In this document: positions 5,683 to 6,822 of the stretch, in pieces
Numbering within the stretch: position 1 is the stretch's first letter
How the letters are laid out: each line of letters begins with the position of its first letter
Assembly (NCBI GenBank): GCA_016765265.1
Contig: JAESQG010000301.1
Location: 1-6,822, forward strand
DNA: 6,822 nucleotides
Direction: 5' to 3'
Source: Pseudomonadales bacterium
GTDB taxonomy: Bacteria; Pseudomonadota; Gammaproteobacteria; Pseudomonadales; DC-out160
Notes under the pieces: model-generated
Told to the model about the DNA's origin: nothing
Databases searched by the model: none
What the model saw: only the letters and a program-made list of their open reading frames with translations
Translations under genes and position numbers: made by a program

Positions 5683-6822
5683 TTAAAACACGCCGTCAAT
5701 GGCAACTGAATAAATGGCACTGTGACTACCAGGGTCTGAGAGGAAGAAACCAATAGTCTCGCCAAAATTTTCGTAATGAACTATCTCTGCCTTTGCTCGT
5801 AGATTGTTATTGATCCAATAGTTGGCGCCTAGGGTATAGGAACGAGATTTTGATAATACCCCAGAGTCTCGTAGAAGATTAAAGAGGACACTGCCAGCAG
5901 TCCCGCCAATCCCACTTGTGACGCGATCGGACATGGCTTTGACGTCTCTTTTTGTACGATCTGAGGTAACCATACTACCTATTGCAAAATAGGGCATCCA
6001 TTGCCTAATCCGAAGACCATAGAGTACATAGCCAGAGGGACCTAAAGGATTTAAGTAGCCTTTAATATCAACCACACCATACTCTGCTAGCAACAAAGAA
6101 CTCCCATTATCATATTTGAAAGCGATATTTACGTACTCTGCTGACCAATATTCAGGAGAATAGAGTTCGCTGATTAAGAGATTTTCGGGGTCAGCTGCTA
6201 AAACCTGATCAATGATTCCAAAGGCTATTGAAAGGGTTTCAACTCCTGGGCAATCCACCGAAGAGAGATCAAATTCCGAGCCTGCTAATACATCTCCTAT
6301 AAAGGTTATTACAGATGATTCGTCGCAGGGTTTGTTTGGAGTGAAGCTGCCGTTGGATCTGAGGTAGCTTAAGTGGATCTGAAAATCATGAAAGTTATAG
6401 TCAAAGGAGGTACCAATGGTGTCGGTAGTTTTCATGATAGCATCAATCAATGCGGACACAGAGCTAATTGCGCTTCCAGCATAAACTGTTGCTTGTGCAT
6501 AACCTATTCCTAAATCAAACTGGTGTGTAAGTGTCGCCCCTTCGTACCCTGAAACCGGAAGGTTGTAGATTTCCACTGGGGTGCGAACCCACGGGTATGT
6601 GTAGCCCACTTCAAGAGACTCAGACAGCAAGAAAAAGGGTATTCTGAGCCGGCCGGCTTTAATGGAGGTGTTAGCTGACAATTTGTAGCTGAAATAGGCC
6701 CACTCTGTTTTTACCGTATGGTTGATATCGTAACCCACCGTTGTCATCTGGTGAGTATACCTTGTTTTATCGTTAATAACGGCGTCCAGCTGTAGACCAA
6801 CTATGGAGTCGGATTGAAAATT
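5683..6822 (-). CDS. Porin-like outer-membrane beta-barrel protein (5' end beyond the window)
   Basis: Partial gene whose frame is open from the window edge to the TAA at 5683-5685, giving 379 visible residues. The ATG at 6745-6747 is internal: 25 in-frame codons upstream (including VGLQLDAVINDKTRY) continue the barrel pattern. Many alternating polar/hydrophobic strands with aromatic girdles are visible (TEWAYFSYKL, ASIKAGRL-like, YVNIAFKYD, SYTLGANYW). The C-terminus IYSVAIDGVF ends in Phe, the BAM-complex recognition signature of outer-membrane barrels. The segment AGRLRIPFFLLSESLEVGY with YPWVRTPVEIY resembles the constriction region of a porin type common in marine gammaproteobacteria, often annotated only as porin or hypothetical. 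Two cysteines (141 and 166 counted from the internal Met) flank what is probably an external loop. The transported solute is unknown. The signal peptide must lie outside the window. Confidence 0.8.
   Translation of the reverse strand, partial: NFQSDSIVGLQLDAVINDKTRYTHQMTTVGYDINHTVKTEWAYFSYKLSANTSIKAGRLRIPFFLLSESLEVGYTYPWVRTPVEIYNLPVSGYEGATLTHQFDLGIGYAQATVYAGSAISSVSALIDAIMKTTDTIGTSFDYNFHDFQIHLSYLRSNGSFTPNKPCDESSVITFIGDVLAGSEFDLSSVDCPGVETLSIAFGIIDQVLAADPENLLISELYSPEYWSAEYVNIAFKYDNGSSLLLAEYGVVDIKGYLNPLGPSGYVLYGLRIRQWMPYFAIGSMVTSDRTKRDVKAMSDRVTSGIGGTAGSVLFNLLRDSGVLSKSRSYTLGANYWINNNLRAKAEIVHYENFGETIGFFLSDPGSHSAIYSVAIDGVF

Noticed and set aside
5553..5765. 70-codon minus-strand frame overlapping the porin 3' end
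   Set aside because: It overlaps the porin out of frame, has no ribosome-binding site that I can see, and has a low-complexity product.

Overview
The window looks like chromosomal DNA of a Gram-negative gammaproteobacterium. The evidence is a beta-barrel outer-membrane protein, a Tag glycosylase that aligns almost residue for residue with the E. coli enzyme, and a full-length two-domain CinA. The moderate-to-low GC, the short intergenic gaps and the porin type suggest a marine lineage. That is inference, and no rRNA or other phylogenetic marker is present to settle it.

Left part (24-4309) is intact housekeeping or accessory DNA. A soluble sensor kinase with an N-terminal receiver-like domain and CinA both read leftward. 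A medium-chain zinc dehydrogenase and DNA-3-methyladenine glycosylase I (tag) form a tight rightward pair. The two blocks are divergent around an approximately 110-bp intergenic region (2634-2743) that must carry both promoters. CinA (nucleotide recycling and repair) and Tag (alkylation repair) sit close together. The dehydrogenase's substrate cannot be read from the sequence.

Middle part (4310-5682) is a rearranged patch. It holds a 5'-truncated EAL-domain fragment on the minus strand and a complete-looking IS200-type element with only tnpA. It also holds a 5'-truncated fragment of a saccharopine-dehydrogenase-like reductase on the plus strand, then a short GC-rich segment of unknown origin. 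The two gene remnants point away from the IS, and each has lost its 5' half on the IS side. This is the layout expected if a deletion removed the shared 5' region of two divergent genes and an IS now marks the scar.

The IS carries clear folding signals: imperfect-palindrome hairpins near both ends, and a long-range stem that buries the tnpA start codon.

Right part (5683-6822) is the C-terminal three-quarters or so of a porin-like outer-membrane beta-barrel protein on the minus strand. It runs off the window edge.

I see no CRISPR array, tRNA, rRNA, defence island or clearly new multi-gene system. The points most worth a second look are the receiver domain lacking its phospho-acceptor Asp, the translation-locking fold of the IS200 tnpA leader, and the IS-centred deletion scar.
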